Assembly (NCBI RefSeq): GCF_024449025.1
Contig: NZ_JAHLKM010000003.1
Coordinates: forward strand, 62,001 to 126,000
Direction: 5' to 3'
Length of the DNA stretch: 64,000 nucleotides
Origin: Natronomonas aquatica
GTDB lineage: Archaea; Halobacteriota; Halobacteria; Halobacteriales; Haloarculaceae
How positions within the stretch are numbered: the stretch's first letter is position 1; every line of letters begins with the position of its first letter. The translations under genes and the position numbers were made by a program. Below, piece by piece: positions 16,497 through 25,050 of this stretch. A model generated the notes under the pieces. It made no database searches. It was given only the letters and a program-made list of their open reading frames with translations, and was not told where the DNA came from.

Positions 16497-17249
16497 ATGC
16501 GGCGTCGGACGCTTCTGGCAGCCGCCGCCCCGGCCGCAGTGGCCAGTGCCGGCTGTGTCGTCGGCTACAGCCGGGACGCCGCCGACAGCGACGAAACCAC
16601 AGACGACGAGATCGAAACGCTCCCGCTCGCCGAGCAGGGGACCCCGCCGACGATCTGCGAGGAGGAAATGAAACCCGACGGTATCAACGCTGTCGGCGAC
16701 CCGTCGTTCGGGACGGCGGCGGAGTACCCGGAAGACCCCGACGGATACCTGCCGCTGACCGACGAGAGGACGGTTATCGGGCTCCGAACCGGCGGGGACG
16801 CCCGGGCGTACCCGCTTTCGATCCTCAACGTTCACGAGGTGGTAAACGACGTCCTCGACCGGCCGGTCATCGTGACGTACTGTCCGATCTGTCGGAGCGG
16901 GATGGTGGCCGATCGGCGTATCGGGGGCGAAGCGGCGGTGTTCGATGCCTCGGGGCTGTTGTGGAAACCGCCGGGGGTCTACACCGCCGCCGCCGAGAAG
17001 GAAAACCGTGTGTTCTCCGATCGGGATCGGGGCGTCAGCAACAACGGGAACCTGGTGATGTACGACGGGAAGACAGGCTCCTACTGGTCGCAGCTGCTCG
17101 CCCAGGCGATCTGTGGGCCGCTCGCCGAAGAGCGGCTCGATACGCGCGCCGCCACGGTCTCGACGTGGGGCGAGTGGCGCCGCGAGCACCCGGACGGAGC
17201 CGTGTTGCTCCCGCCGCCGATGTCGGAGGTCGTCGATCCGCCCGTCTGA
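16497..17249 (+). CDS. DUF3179 lipoprotein
   Basis: 250 residues. The N terminus MRRRTLLAAAAPAAVASAGC is a Tat-type signal with a lipobox (SAGC), so the protein is probably exported folded and lipid-anchored. The mature part shows the DUF3179 pattern: AYPLSILNVHEVVNDVLDRP, VTYCPICRSG and SYWSQLLAQAICG. The conserved CPxC pair suggests redox or metal chemistry, but the function of DUF3179 is not established. It is a single gene, with 290 bases before the next one. Confidence 0.85.
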   Translation: MRRRTLLAAAAPAAVASAGCVVGYSRDAADSDETTDDEIETLPLAEQGTPPTICEEEMKPDGINAVGDPSFGTAAEYPEDPDGYLPLTDERTVIGLRTGGDARAYPLSILNVHEVVNDVLDRPVIVTYCPICRSGMVADRRIGGEAAVFDASGLLWKPPGVYTAAAEKENRVFSDRDRGVSNNGNLVMYDGKTGSYWSQLLAQAICGPLAEERLDTRAATVSTWGEWRREHPDGAVLLPPPMSEVVDPPV

Positions 17250-17505
17250 TGCGGATCGGTGTACCGACGTACCGGCTCCGAACTGCACTAACGAGGATCG
17301 ATAACAGATGACACCATCCGTCTGGCACCGACGTGACGGGACAGTGCCCAGCGACGTGGCGGGACGGTCGCCGGGCGCCACCGGGTGTCGAGAACCAGTT
17401 GGGGGATCCGGGACCGTCCGATGAACGGCCGAATTGCTCCCGGGGCGATACGGGATTATGTTTCCGTTCGAATGCTTCGGCGGCGATAGCCGTGCGTCGT
17501 GTACA

Positions 17506-17513
17506 TTTATAAA
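17506..17513 (+). promoter_or_regulatory. TATA box for the ABC substrate-binding protein gene
   Basis: TTTATAAA sits about 26-33 bases before the ATG at 17539, the spacing of a leaderless haloarchaeal promoter. A second AT-rich word, TTTATATATT at 17521-17530, follows between the TATA box and the start and could be an operator or simply AT-rich start-site DNA. Confidence 0.6.
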
Positions 17514-17538
17514 CTACCAGTTTATATATTCACTTGAT

Positions 17539-18825
17539 ATGACACGCAACATCAAACGACGTGATGTATTGAAAGGCGCTGGGGGAGCGGGCGTCACCGC
17601 CGCTTTCGCCGGTTGTCTCGGCGGGGGCGGCAACGGAAACGGAAACGGTAACGGTAACGGAAACGGCGGTGGCAACGGCGGCGGCAACGGCGGTCGCGAA
17701 CTCAAACAGGGTATCCTGTTGCCGCTTTCCGGCGACCTGGCGAACCTCGGCCAGCCTATCCGCGACGGCGCCATCCTGCCGGCCGCGGAACTGGAAGGAG
17801 AGACCAGCTATACGATCGATCTCAGCGAGGAGGACACGGAGACGAACCCGCAGGCGGGTATCTCCGGTGCCGACGCTCTTATTGACGCTGGCTATCCGGC
17901 TGTCACCGGCCCGGCGTCTTCGGGTGTGAACATGCAGGTGACCCAGCAGTCGCTCATTCCGAACGAGACGGTCGGCTGTTCGCCGTCCTCGACGTCGCCT
18001 GCCGTGACGGGCCTCGACGACAACGGCTATATCTTCCGGACCGCTCCCTCGGATGCCCTCCAGGGCCAAGTCATCGCACGGGTCGGCGCCGAGAATCTCG
18101 ATAACTCCACCGCCGCGACGCTGTATGTCAACAACGACTACGGACAGGCGCTCTCGCAGTCGTTTGCCTCCACGTTCCGGGACGAATACGATGGAGAGGT
18201 CTATCAGCAGGTATCCTTCGAACAGCAACAGAGTTCCTATACCTCACAACTGGAATCCGCGCTCAGCGACAGCCCCGGATTGGTGGTCGTCATCGGCTAC
18301 CCCGAATCGGGCAACCAGTTGTTCCGTGACTACTACAGCGACTTCGACAGCGGCGAGGACATCGTCGTTACGGACGGCCTCATAGACAACGAGCTACCGG
18401 ACAACGTCGACAACGATATGGCGAACGTGACCGGCACCGCGCCGAAATCGAGCGGCCCGGGGCGTGAGAACTTCGACGAACTCTACCAGGAGGAGTACGA
18501 CCGCGAACCCGGCGTATTCAACGCCCACGCCTACGACGCCACCGCTATCTGCTTGCTCGCCAACGTTTATGCGGGAGAAAACGACGGTACCGCCATCCGT
18601 GACAACATGCGAGCCGCCGCTAATCCCGAAGGCGAAACCTTCGGTCCGGGCGAACTGGCCGAGGCCATCGAGGCCGCCGACGCCGGTGACGAGATCAACT
18701 ATCAGGGTGCCTCCTCGGCGACCAACTTCGACGATAACGGCGATATGGTTGCCGTCTCCTATGCCATCTACGAGGTCGAGGACCGCGATTTCACCGAGAT
18801 CGACTCGGTCGCCTTCGGCCAGTAA
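17539..18825 (+). CDS. Liv-type ABC transporter substrate-binding lipoprotein
   Basis: 428 residues. RRDVLKGAGGAGVTAAFAGC is a twin-arginine lipoprotein signal. A (Gly-Asn)n/(Gly-Gly-Asn)n linker follows at about 30-55, tethering the protein to the membrane. The body is a type-1 periplasmic binding fold of the branched-chain amino acid/amide class (QGILLPLSGDLANLGQPIRDG, ATLYVNNDYGQALSQSF, NAHAYDATAICLL). It converges on livF of a complete livHMGF set on the other strand and very probably feeds it. Substrate may be branched-chain amino acids, amides or urea; sequence alone does not decide. Confidence 0.85.
   Translation: MTRNIKRRDVLKGAGGAGVTAAFAGCLGGGGNGNGNGNGNGNGGGNGGGNGGRELKQGILLPLSGDLANLGQPIRDGAILPAAELEGETSYTIDLSEEDTETNPQAGISGADALIDAGYPAVTGPASSGVNMQVTQQSLIPNETVGCSPSSTSPAVTGLDDNGYIFRTAPSDALQGQVIARVGAENLDNSTAATLYVNNDYGQALSQSFASTFRDEYDGEVYQQVSFEQQQSSYTSQLESALSDSPGLVVVIGYPESGNQLFRDYYSDFDSGEDIVVTDGLIDNELPDNVDNDMANVTGTAPKSSGPGRENFDELYQEEYDREPGVFNAHAYDATAICLLANVYAGENDGTAIRDNMRAAANPEGETFGPGELAEAIEAADAGDEINYQGASSATNFDDNGDMVAVSYAIYEVEDRDFTEIDSVAFGQ
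17630..17695 (+). repeat. GGNAAC tandem repeat encoding Gly-Asn linker
   Basis: Near-perfect tandem copies of the hexamer GGNAAC, then GGCGGNAAC variants, inside the substrate-binding protein gene. They encode the Gly/Asn-rich linker just after the lipobox. The unit is prone to slippage, so the length may vary between strains. Confidence 0.75.
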
Positions 18826-18879
18826 CCGACAGCAGCGTTTTTCGGGGCCGTACCACGACTCGGGAGGCTGACAGTTCCC

Positions 18880-19656
18880 CTATCCGCCGAGGAATTCCTG
18901 CCGGACCTGCTCGTCGTTTAACAGCGCGTCTCCGGAATCCATAAAACGGTTCTGTCCCTGTACGAGGACGTAGCCGCGGTCACAGCGTTGGAGCGCCACC
19001 TTGGCGTTCTGCTCGACCATGAGGATGGCCGTTCCCGCCTCGTTGATGCGGTCGATGCGGTCGAACATATCTTCGACGAGGTCGGGTGCCAGTCCCGCGG
19101 AGGGTTCATCCAACATCAGGAGGTCGGGGTCGAGCATCAGCGCCCGCCCCATCGCGAGCATCTGCTGTTGGCCGCCCGAGAGGGTCCCGGCTTTCTGGCT
19201 CTGTCGTTCCTCAAGGATCGGAAACCGATCGAACACCTCCTCGAGTCGATCCTGCGGCACCTCATCGAGGATGTAGGCCCCCATCTCGAGGTTTTCCAGA
19301 ACTGACAGCGACGAAAAGATATTGTCCGACTGGGGGACGTAGCCGAGACCGAGGTGGATAATATTATCGGGCTTTTTACCGCTGACCTCCTCGCCGTCGA
19401 ACTTGATGGTCCCACCCATCTGGTTCGTCAACCCGAAGATGGATTTCATCACCGTCGACTTGCCGGCGCCGTTCGGGCCGACGATCGTGACGTACTCCCC
19501 GTCCTCGACGTTCATGTCGATTCCTTCGAGGATCCGAAGGTCTCCGTAGCCGGCGTCGAGATTCTCGACCCGCAGGAGGCTTTCGTCGGCCGTGATGAAA
19601 TCTATCGCGTTGACGCTCGCGTCCGAAACGTCGCGGCGGTCTCCGGTCGAGCTCAT
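18880..19656 (-). CDS. livF: Branched-chain amino acid-type ABC transporter ATPase LivF
   Basis: 258 residues. Walker A VGPNGAGKSTVMKS, signature LSGGQQQMLAMGRAL and Walker B DLLMLDEPSAGLAP are intact. Upstream residues 1-28 form an acidic extension typical of haloarchaea. LivF/LivG ATPases energise import through the LivH/LivM permeases. The ATG overlaps the livG stop by four bases; this is the last gene of the livHMGF operon and its stop lies 54 bases from the convergent binding-protein gene. Confidence 0.92.
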   Translation of the reverse strand: MSSTGDRRDVSDASVNAIDFITADESLLRVENLDAGYGDLRILEGIDMNVEDGEYVTIVGPNGAGKSTVMKSIFGLTNQMGGTIKFDGEEVSGKKPDNIIHLGLGYVPQSDNIFSSLSVLENLEMGAYILDEVPQDRLEEVFDRFPILEERQSQKAGTLSGGQQQMLAMGRALMLDPDLLMLDEPSAGLAPDLVEDMFDRIDRINEAGTAILMVEQNAKVALQRCDRGYVLVQGQNRFMDSGDALLNDEQVRQEFLGG

Positions 19657-20552
19657 ATATCCTCACCCAGATATGCGTCGATGACCCGATCGTTGTTGCG
19701 TATCTCCTCCGGTGGCCCCTCCGCGAGGAGTTTACCCTGGTGCATGACGATGATGTGTTCGCAGTTCTCCATGATGAGGTCTATATCGTGTTCGACGAGC
19801 AGAAACGTGTAACCCTCCTCGCGGAGCGTGTGTATCTGCTCGAGAAGTTTCGCCTCCAGCGACGGGTTCACTCCGGCGAACGGCTCGTCCAACAGGAGTA
19901 CATCGGGATCCACCATCAGCGCCCTCGCGAGTTCCAACAGTTTCCGCTGACCGCCCGAGAGGTTACCGGCGTACTCCTCCGCGAGGTGGTCGATCTCGAA
20001 GAACTCCAGTGTCTCCCAGACCTCCTCGCGGATCTCGGTCTCCTGTTCGATCACTTCACCGCGGAGTCCGGGCGTGACCGACCGGTAGAGCTTCTCGCCG
20101 ATCTGGCCACGCGGTGCGAGCATCAGGTTTTCGAGGACGGTCATCTCCTCGAGTTCCCGCGCGATCTGGAACGTTCTAACCAGCCCACGGTCGGCGATTT
20201 CGTAGGGTTTGCGACCCGTGATATCATCGCCTTTGAACAGGACTCTCCCGCCGTCGGCTTCGTGTACCCCGGTGATGCAGTTGAACGTCGTCGACTTACC
20301 GGCGCCGTTCGGACCGATGAGGCCGGTCAGCGAACCCTCCTCGACCTCGAAGGAGACACCGTCAACGGCAGTGATGCCGCCGAAGCGTTTTTCAAGGTTC
20401 AGAACGCGTAACGGAAGCCCGCGAGGCGTCTCTTGGGCCGCTTTCTCGACGTCGCTATCCTCGATATCCGGGAGTTCGTCGGGGCCTTTCGCCTCCGGAC
20501 TGCCGGCAGTATCCGTATTCATATCGGTATTCGTCCCCGGTGTATCACTCAT
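19653..20552 (-). CDS. livG: Branched-chain amino acid-type ABC transporter ATPase LivG
   Basis: 299 residues from ATG at 20552; a GTG three codons earlier is possible. About 45 acidic residues precede the ATPase domain. GLIGPNGAGKSTTFN (Walker A), LSGGQRKLLELARAL (signature) and DVLLLDEPFAGVNP (Walker B) are complete, and the C-terminal LivG extension (INTERxRDVIDAYLG-like: RNNDRVIDAYLGEDI) is present. It overlaps livM upstream by eight bases and livF downstream by four. Confidence 0.92.
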   Translation of the reverse strand: MSDTPGTNTDMNTDTAGSPEAKGPDELPDIEDSDVEKAAQETPRGLPLRVLNLEKRFGGITAVDGVSFEVEEGSLTGLIGPNGAGKSTTFNCITGVHEADGGRVLFKGDDITGRKPYEIADRGLVRTFQIARELEEMTVLENLMLAPRGQIGEKLYRSVTPGLRGEVIEQETEIREEVWETLEFFEIDHLAEEYAGNLSGGQRKLLELARALMVDPDVLLLDEPFAGVNPSLEAKLLEQIHTLREEGYTFLLVEHDIDLIMENCEHIIVMHQGKLLAEGPPEEIRNNDRVIDAYLGEDI

Positions 20553-21933
20553 TCGTCTCACCTCCGTCGGTCGGCGCGACGTTGCCTTTGCGCTCGCTGA
20601 GATCGACGCTCGCGGCGATCTCCTTTCGGTGGCCCAACAGGCCCTCCGAGCGGTTCTGCATCATGTAGACGAGAACGACGCCGAGGAGGATGAACCGTAG
20701 TGAGCTGATGTTACCGATGGTGTATCCGAGCCATCCCAGCGGATCCAACGTGCTAAACGCCACATAGAAGTTGTTCGGCGAGGGAAGCGACGCACCGGGG
20801 CCCGAGACCGTGATCAAAAGCCCTCCCATGGCGGCCTCAACGACCCGTGCCAGTTGACGGGGTCCCTCGAAAAGGAACGCCGCGAAGACGGCGCCGCCGA
20901 CGACGCTGCCGGTGTTCGAGCCCGATCCGCCGACGATGAGCGCCGTGAAGATATAGAAGGTGACGATGGGGCGGAACGTGTTGGGATTGACGAAGCCGAA
21001 CGACCCCTGCCAGAGGATGCCGCCGAGCCCCATCAGCGCACAGCCGACCATGAAGACCTTGATTTTGACCCAGCGGGTGTCCTTGCCGAGCGACTGGGCG
21101 ACGAGTTCGTCCTCGCGGATCGCCTTCAGGACGCGACCGAACGGCGAGTTCCCGATACGAACCAACAGGACGTAGTAGGCCGTCACGACGAACAGCAGCA
21201 GAAACATCCCGTAGGTAAATCCGTTGACGACGCTGTTGTTGACACCGAGTGATACGCCGATACCGTAGGCGAGTTCGCCGATCGCGTTGGGATCGCCGCT
21301 CGGCCCGTAGAGGTAGGACGCTGGCGAGGATGTCGGGGTGTTGATACCCTGTCCGCCACCGGTCCCGAACTTGAAACCGAAGAGATTGACCACGTTGTAG
21401 CTGTTCGATTGGGGATCGGTGACCGTACCGGAGAAGTAATCAGCGTTGAGAACGAGTCGGATGATCTCCGAGAGGCCGACCGTTACGATCGCGAGGTAGT
21501 CGGCTTCGAGTTGGAGCGCCGGCAGTGCCGCGATGCCACCGACGATCGCCGTGATGACGAGCGCTCCGATGAGAGCGATGGGAACGGGAAGGCCGAATCC
21601 CGGCGGTGATCCCCCCGGCGGGGCCGCCAGAATCGACATAGAGTAAACGCCGACGGCCATGAAGCCGGCGATCCCGATATTAAAGAGACCGGTGTATCCC
21701 CAGTGGAGGTTCAACGCCAGCGCCATGATGGCGTAGACGGCGATGAGGAACGTGAGGTTCTGCAGGGAGTTGGCGACTGCCGGGAACACGTCGGCGTTGT
21801 TCATCAAAGCGAGGTAAACCTGGCTGACCGCATAGAGGAGGTAGGTACCGGCGAGAAGCGCGATGATGAGTCGTTTGTCGTCTTCTTTGATCGAGGACGG
21901 GACTGCCCTCCAGAGCCGCTGGCCGACGCTCAT
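20545..21933 (-). CDS. livM: Branched-chain amino acid-type ABC transporter permease LivM
   Basis: 462 residues with about ten membrane helices. ALNLHWGYTGLFNIGIAGFM and the cytoplasmic coupling segment SPFGRVLKAIREDELVAQSLG are LivM hallmarks. It is longer than typical LivM because of a loop of roughly 70 residues between helices (from TDPQSNSYNVVN to NSVVNGFTYG) and a C-terminal soluble tail. ATG at 21933 overlaps the livH stop. It pairs with LivH to form the translocation channel. Confidence 0.9.
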   Translation of the reverse strand: MSVGQRLWRAVPSSIKEDDKRLIIALLAGTYLLYAVSQVYLALMNNADVFPAVANSLQNLTFLIAVYAIMALALNLHWGYTGLFNIGIAGFMAVGVYSMSILAAPPGGSPPGFGLPVPIALIGALVITAIVGGIAALPALQLEADYLAIVTVGLSEIIRLVLNADYFSGTVTDPQSNSYNVVNLFGFKFGTGGGQGINTPTSSPASYLYGPSGDPNAIGELAYGIGVSLGVNNSVVNGFTYGMFLLLFVVTAYYVLLVRIGNSPFGRVLKAIREDELVAQSLGKDTRWVKIKVFMVGCALMGLGGILWQGSFGFVNPNTFRPIVTFYIFTALIVGGSGSNTGSVVGGAVFAAFLFEGPRQLARVVEAAMGGLLITVSGPGASLPSPNNFYVAFSTLDPLGWLGYTIGNISSLRFILLGVVLVYMMQNRSEGLLGHRKEIAASVDLSERKGNVAPTDGGETNE

Positions 21934-23066
21934 GCTGTCTTCACCCCCCCGAACAGTCCTTCGGGCCGATAGAGCAAGACGAGGATCATGACAGTGAACG
22001 CAGCGACCCGGGCGAAGTCGGAGGGGATCCACACGAGCGAGACCCGGGAGGCGATACCGATGATGATGCCGCCTGCCATCGCCCCATAGACGCTCCCGAT
22101 ACCGCCGAGGATGACGCCGGCGAAGATGAGAAGCAAGAGGCGCCAGCCCATATTGAAACTGATGACGCCCCGTTCGAGGACGATGAGAAACCCGGCGACA
22201 CCGGCGAGACCACCGCCGATGATCCACGTCGCGCGGATGATGCGTTCGGTCGGGATCCCGGTAACCTGTGCGAGGTCCTTGTTGTCGGCCATCGCGCGCA
22301 TCGCCTTGCCGAGTTTCGTCCGCTGTAGCAGGAAGTGAACCCCGAACATGAGCGCGATGGCGGCGACGATGAGCGTGATCTCGTGGAGATCCAGCGGTAT
22401 TCGCCCGTCGCCGAGCGGGATCTCGAACTGCGGAATATCACTGGTTGAGGTCACACCGGAGGCGCTGGTGCCGAAGACAAACACGATCGCATAGCGGAGC
22501 GCCAGCGCGACGCCGATGGAGGCGATCAAAAGCGGGATCCCACCCTTGTCGCGCATCGGCCGGTAGACCCACCGATCGAGCAATAGCACGACTCCGACGG
22601 TTCCGAGGCCTGAGGCCACGAGGCCGAGAACGATGGCGACCGGCGCGTTTACGACAGAGACGAGGGAAGATTCGGCAAACAGAAAGATATCCCCGAAGGG
22701 AGGGTCGACGGGAAGCGTGAGAAATCCGATTATATAGGCGGTGAGCCACCCGGCGAAGGCCCCCGTCGTGATGTAGTCCCCGTGTGCGAAGTTCGCGAAA
22801 TTGAGGATGCCGTACGTCATCGAGAGCCCGACCCCGGCGAGGCCGACGACCAGCCCGACGATGAGCCCGTCGAGTACGAACCGACCGAGATTCGAGACGG
22901 GGAGTTGTCCCCCGATGAGGTGGACTCCCCAGGGCGCTATGGACACGTTCGCCGTCTTCAGTATCAGGTCGGAAAGCAGGTACAGGAGCACGGCGCCCAA
23001 AAGCGCGACCGCCGGGTGCTCGACGAGGACCCGCTTGCCAGCCGAGTATCTCTCAGCTATCTCCAT
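21930..23066 (-). CDS. livH: Branched-chain amino acid-type ABC transporter permease LivH
   Basis: 378 residues with about nine hydrophobic segments. LSMTYGILNFANFAHGDYIT near residue 85 and KLGKAMRAMADNKDLAQVTG (the EAA-like coupling loop) are diagnostic of LivH. It is the first gene of the livHMGF operon; an AT-rich element 35-45 bases upstream of ATG 23066 is a candidate promoter. The order H-M-G-F with 4-8 base overlaps matches the classic liv arrangement without its binding protein. Confidence 0.92.
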   Translation of the reverse strand: MEIAERYSAGKRVLVEHPAVALLGAVLLYLLSDLILKTANVSIAPWGVHLIGGQLPVSNLGRFVLDGLIVGLVVGLAGVGLSMTYGILNFANFAHGDYITTGAFAGWLTAYIIGFLTLPVDPPFGDIFLFAESSLVSVVNAPVAIVLGLVASGLGTVGVVLLLDRWVYRPMRDKGGIPLLIASIGVALALRYAIVFVFGTSASGVTSTSDIPQFEIPLGDGRIPLDLHEITLIVAAIALMFGVHFLLQRTKLGKAMRAMADNKDLAQVTGIPTERIIRATWIIGGGLAGVAGFLIVLERGVISFNMGWRLLLLIFAGVILGGIGSVYGAMAGGIIIGIASRVSLVWIPSDFARVAAFTVMILVLLYRPEGLFGGVKTA

Positions 23067-23100
23067 GAGTCGAGTTCACGCGGTACGTTCGTACTCCAAG

Positions 23101-23111
23101 TAATAAATAAA
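23101..23111 (-). promoter_or_regulatory. Candidate TATA element of the livHMGF operon
   Basis: On the minus strand GGTTTATTTATTA lies 35-45 bases before the livH ATG. This would give a short leader of about ten bases. Confidence 0.45.
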
Positions 23112-23213
23112 CCGTTGGTTCTGCCTGTCCGCCGGCTTCGGCTCTCCGGTACAGTGAGCGACTCGCGGGGGCGGAGCAAAACGACTATGCGGGCTCCGCG
23201 GGGATCCGAACGT

Positions 23214-24407
23214 ATGATACGGATGCTCGACGACCTCGACGCCGAGGGGGCCGCGATCGGGGTTCGCGTTGACATAAACAGCCCGGTTGACGGCGACGGG
23301 GGCGGGCTCGCCGACGACGCCAGGCTCCGTGCACACGTCGACACCATCTCCGAACTGTGCGAGCGCGATGCCCGCGTCGCCCTGCTCGCACACCAGGGCC
23401 GTCCGGGTGACGAGGACTTCACCGATCTCGAAGCCCACGCCCACCGGCTCGATACGCTCCTCTCGGCGTCCGTCAAGTACTGTGATTCGACGTTCTCCGC
23501 GGACGCTCGCGACCGGATCGACTCCCTCGAGCCCGGAACGGCGATGCTACTCGAGAACACGCGGTTTTATTCCGAGGAGTACATGTCCTTCGACCCCGAA
23601 CGCGCCGCCGAGACCTATCTCGTCGAGCGTCTCGTGCCGGCTCTGGACGCTTACGTCAACGACGCCTTCGCGACCTCACACCGCAGGCAGCCCTCGATAA
23701 TCGGCTTCCCACAGCGGCTCCCCGCCTACGCCGGCCGCGTCATGGAACGGGAGATCGACGTCCTCGGGAACATCTCCGAGAGCCCGGAACCGCGGGTGTA
23801 CGTCCTCGGCGGCGCGAAGGTCGACGATTCGATCGAGGTCGCCCGCTCCGTGTTAGAACGGGGGCTCGCCGACGCAGTGTTGACCGCGGGGATCGTCGGT
23901 AACGCCTTTCTGCTCGCGGACGGCGTCTCGCTGGGGGCTGCTTCGGCCGCCGTCGTCAACGAGCGGAGCCACGAGGCGGTCAAAGAGGCCGGCGAGCTGC
24001 TCGATGCGTTCAGTCATCGCATCTATCTGCCGCGCGACGTCGCGATCGGACGCGGCGAGGAACGGATCGAACTGGACCTCGATGAACTCCCGACGGACCA
24101 GCCGGCGATGGATATCGGCGCCCGGACGGTCGCCGCCTACGCCGAAATCCTCGAGGACGCCGGTACGGCAATACTCAACGGTCCCGCCGGAGTCTTCGAG
24201 GACGACCGCTTCGAGACCGGGACGTTCGAGCTCTATGGGTCGGCCACGCGGGCCGAAACGAGCATCGTCGGCGGCGGCGATACGGCTTCGGCGCTCCGCA
24301 AGCTCGGCATCCTCGATGGTTTCGATCACGTCTCGACCGGCGGCGGCGCGGCGCTCCGAATGCTGACCGGCCACACGCTCGTCGGGATCGAGGCCCTCGA
24401 TCAGTAA
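23214..24407 (+). CDS. pgk: Phosphoglycerate kinase
   Basis: 397 residues. The N terminus GVRVDINSPV matches the haloarchaeal form of the PGK substrate strand. LLENTRFYSEE, VNDAFATSHRRQPS, VLGGAKVDDS, NGPAGVFED and the C-terminal nucleotide-binding STGGGAALRMLTG are all present. PGK interconverts 1,3-bisphosphoglycerate and 3-phosphoglycerate with ADP/ATP. ATG at 23214 was chosen because family proteins begin close to MLDDLD; an upstream ATG at 23187 is possible. The GNAT gene starts two bases after the stop. Confidence 0.92.
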   Translation: MIRMLDDLDAEGAAIGVRVDINSPVDGDGGGLADDARLRAHVDTISELCERDARVALLAHQGRPGDEDFTDLEAHAHRLDTLLSASVKYCDSTFSADARDRIDSLEPGTAMLLENTRFYSEEYMSFDPERAAETYLVERLVPALDAYVNDAFATSHRRQPSIIGFPQRLPAYAGRVMEREIDVLGNISESPEPRVYVLGGAKVDDSIEVARSVLERGLADAVLTAGIVGNAFLLADGVSLGAASAAVVNERSHEAVKEAGELLDAFSHRIYLPRDVAIGRGEERIELDLDELPTDQPAMDIGARTVAAYAEILEDAGTAILNGPAGVFEDDRFETGTFELYGSATRAETSIVGGGDTASALRKLGILDGFDHVSTGGGAALRMLTGHTLVGIEALDQ

Positions 24408-24409
24408 CC

Positions 24410-24913
24410 GTGTCCGAGATCCCGCCGGACGTGACGATCGAGCCAGCCGACGCCGACGATGCAGCCGTACTCGCCGACCTGTGGATCGACCTCGCCGCCG
24501 ACCAGCGCCGACACGGTTCTCACCTTCTCGCCGAACCGAACCGGGTGGCGATCCGCGAGACGATGCTCCGCCACGTCGCCACCGACACCGCACGCGTCGC
24601 ACGGCGCGACGGGGCAGTCGTGGGCTTTGTCACGTTCGGCGTCGAATCCGAACGCTACCAGCAGGACGTCTCCCGTGGGATCGTCCACAACCTGTACGTC
24701 CGACCCGGCGACCGGGGCGAGAGGATCGGCCAGGGGCTGTTGGTCGAGGCCGAAGCGGCGCTCCGGGCCGAAGGTGTCGACGCCGTCTCCTTGCAGGCGA
24801 TGGCCACAAACGGGGGTGCGCGCCGCTTCTATCGGCGGTACGGGTACGAACCCCACCGGGTCGAACTCGAAAAACCCATCAATAGCGACACCCAGAACTC
24901 AAACGACGGGTAA
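24410..24913 (+). CDS. GNAT-family N-acetyltransferase
   Basis: 167 residues from GTG two bases after the pgk stop. The acetyl-CoA-binding motif A is visible as LYVRPGDRGERIGQGLLVEAE (pyrophosphate loop RGERIGQG), followed by LQAMATNGGARRFYRRYGY (motif B). Substrate unknown; protein, amino-acid or small-molecule amines are all possible. It is probably co-transcribed with pgk, and tRNA-Thr begins ten bases after its stop. Confidence 0.85.
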   Translation: MSEIPPDVTIEPADADDAAVLADLWIDLAADQRRHGSHLLAEPNRVAIRETMLRHVATDTARVARRDGAVVGFVTFGVESERYQQDVSRGIVHNLYVRPGDRGERIGQGLLVEAEAALRAEGVDAVSLQAMATNGGARRFYRRYGYEPHRVELEKPINSDTQNSNDG

Positions 24914-24922
24914 CGCTGGCGT

Positions 24923-24996
24923 GCCAGGGGAGCTTGGGTGGTTCAAGCACCCGACTTGTAATCGGGAGTTCGTGGGTTCAAATCCCACCCCTGGCT
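24923..24996 (+). tRNA. tRNA-Thr (anticodon UGU)
   Basis: Acceptor stem GCCAGGG (24923-24929) pairs with CCCTGGC (24989-24995), and T is the discriminator. Anticodon stem CCCGA/TCGGG encloses the loop CTTGTAA, giving anticodon TGT. The T arm GTGGG-TTCAAAT-CCCAC is perfect. No intron and no encoded CCA. It is the left boundary of a lower-G+C segment that reaches about 28.0 kb. Confidence 0.95.
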
Positions 24997-25050
24997 TGAT
25001 ACTATTCGTTCACCGCCTTCGATTCCGTTGAGATATCATCTTCAGAAATA

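Noticed and set aside
17630-17695. Regular short repeats considered as a CRISPR fragment
   Set aside because: Unit is a six-base codon pair repeat in frame within a lipoprotein linker, without spacers.
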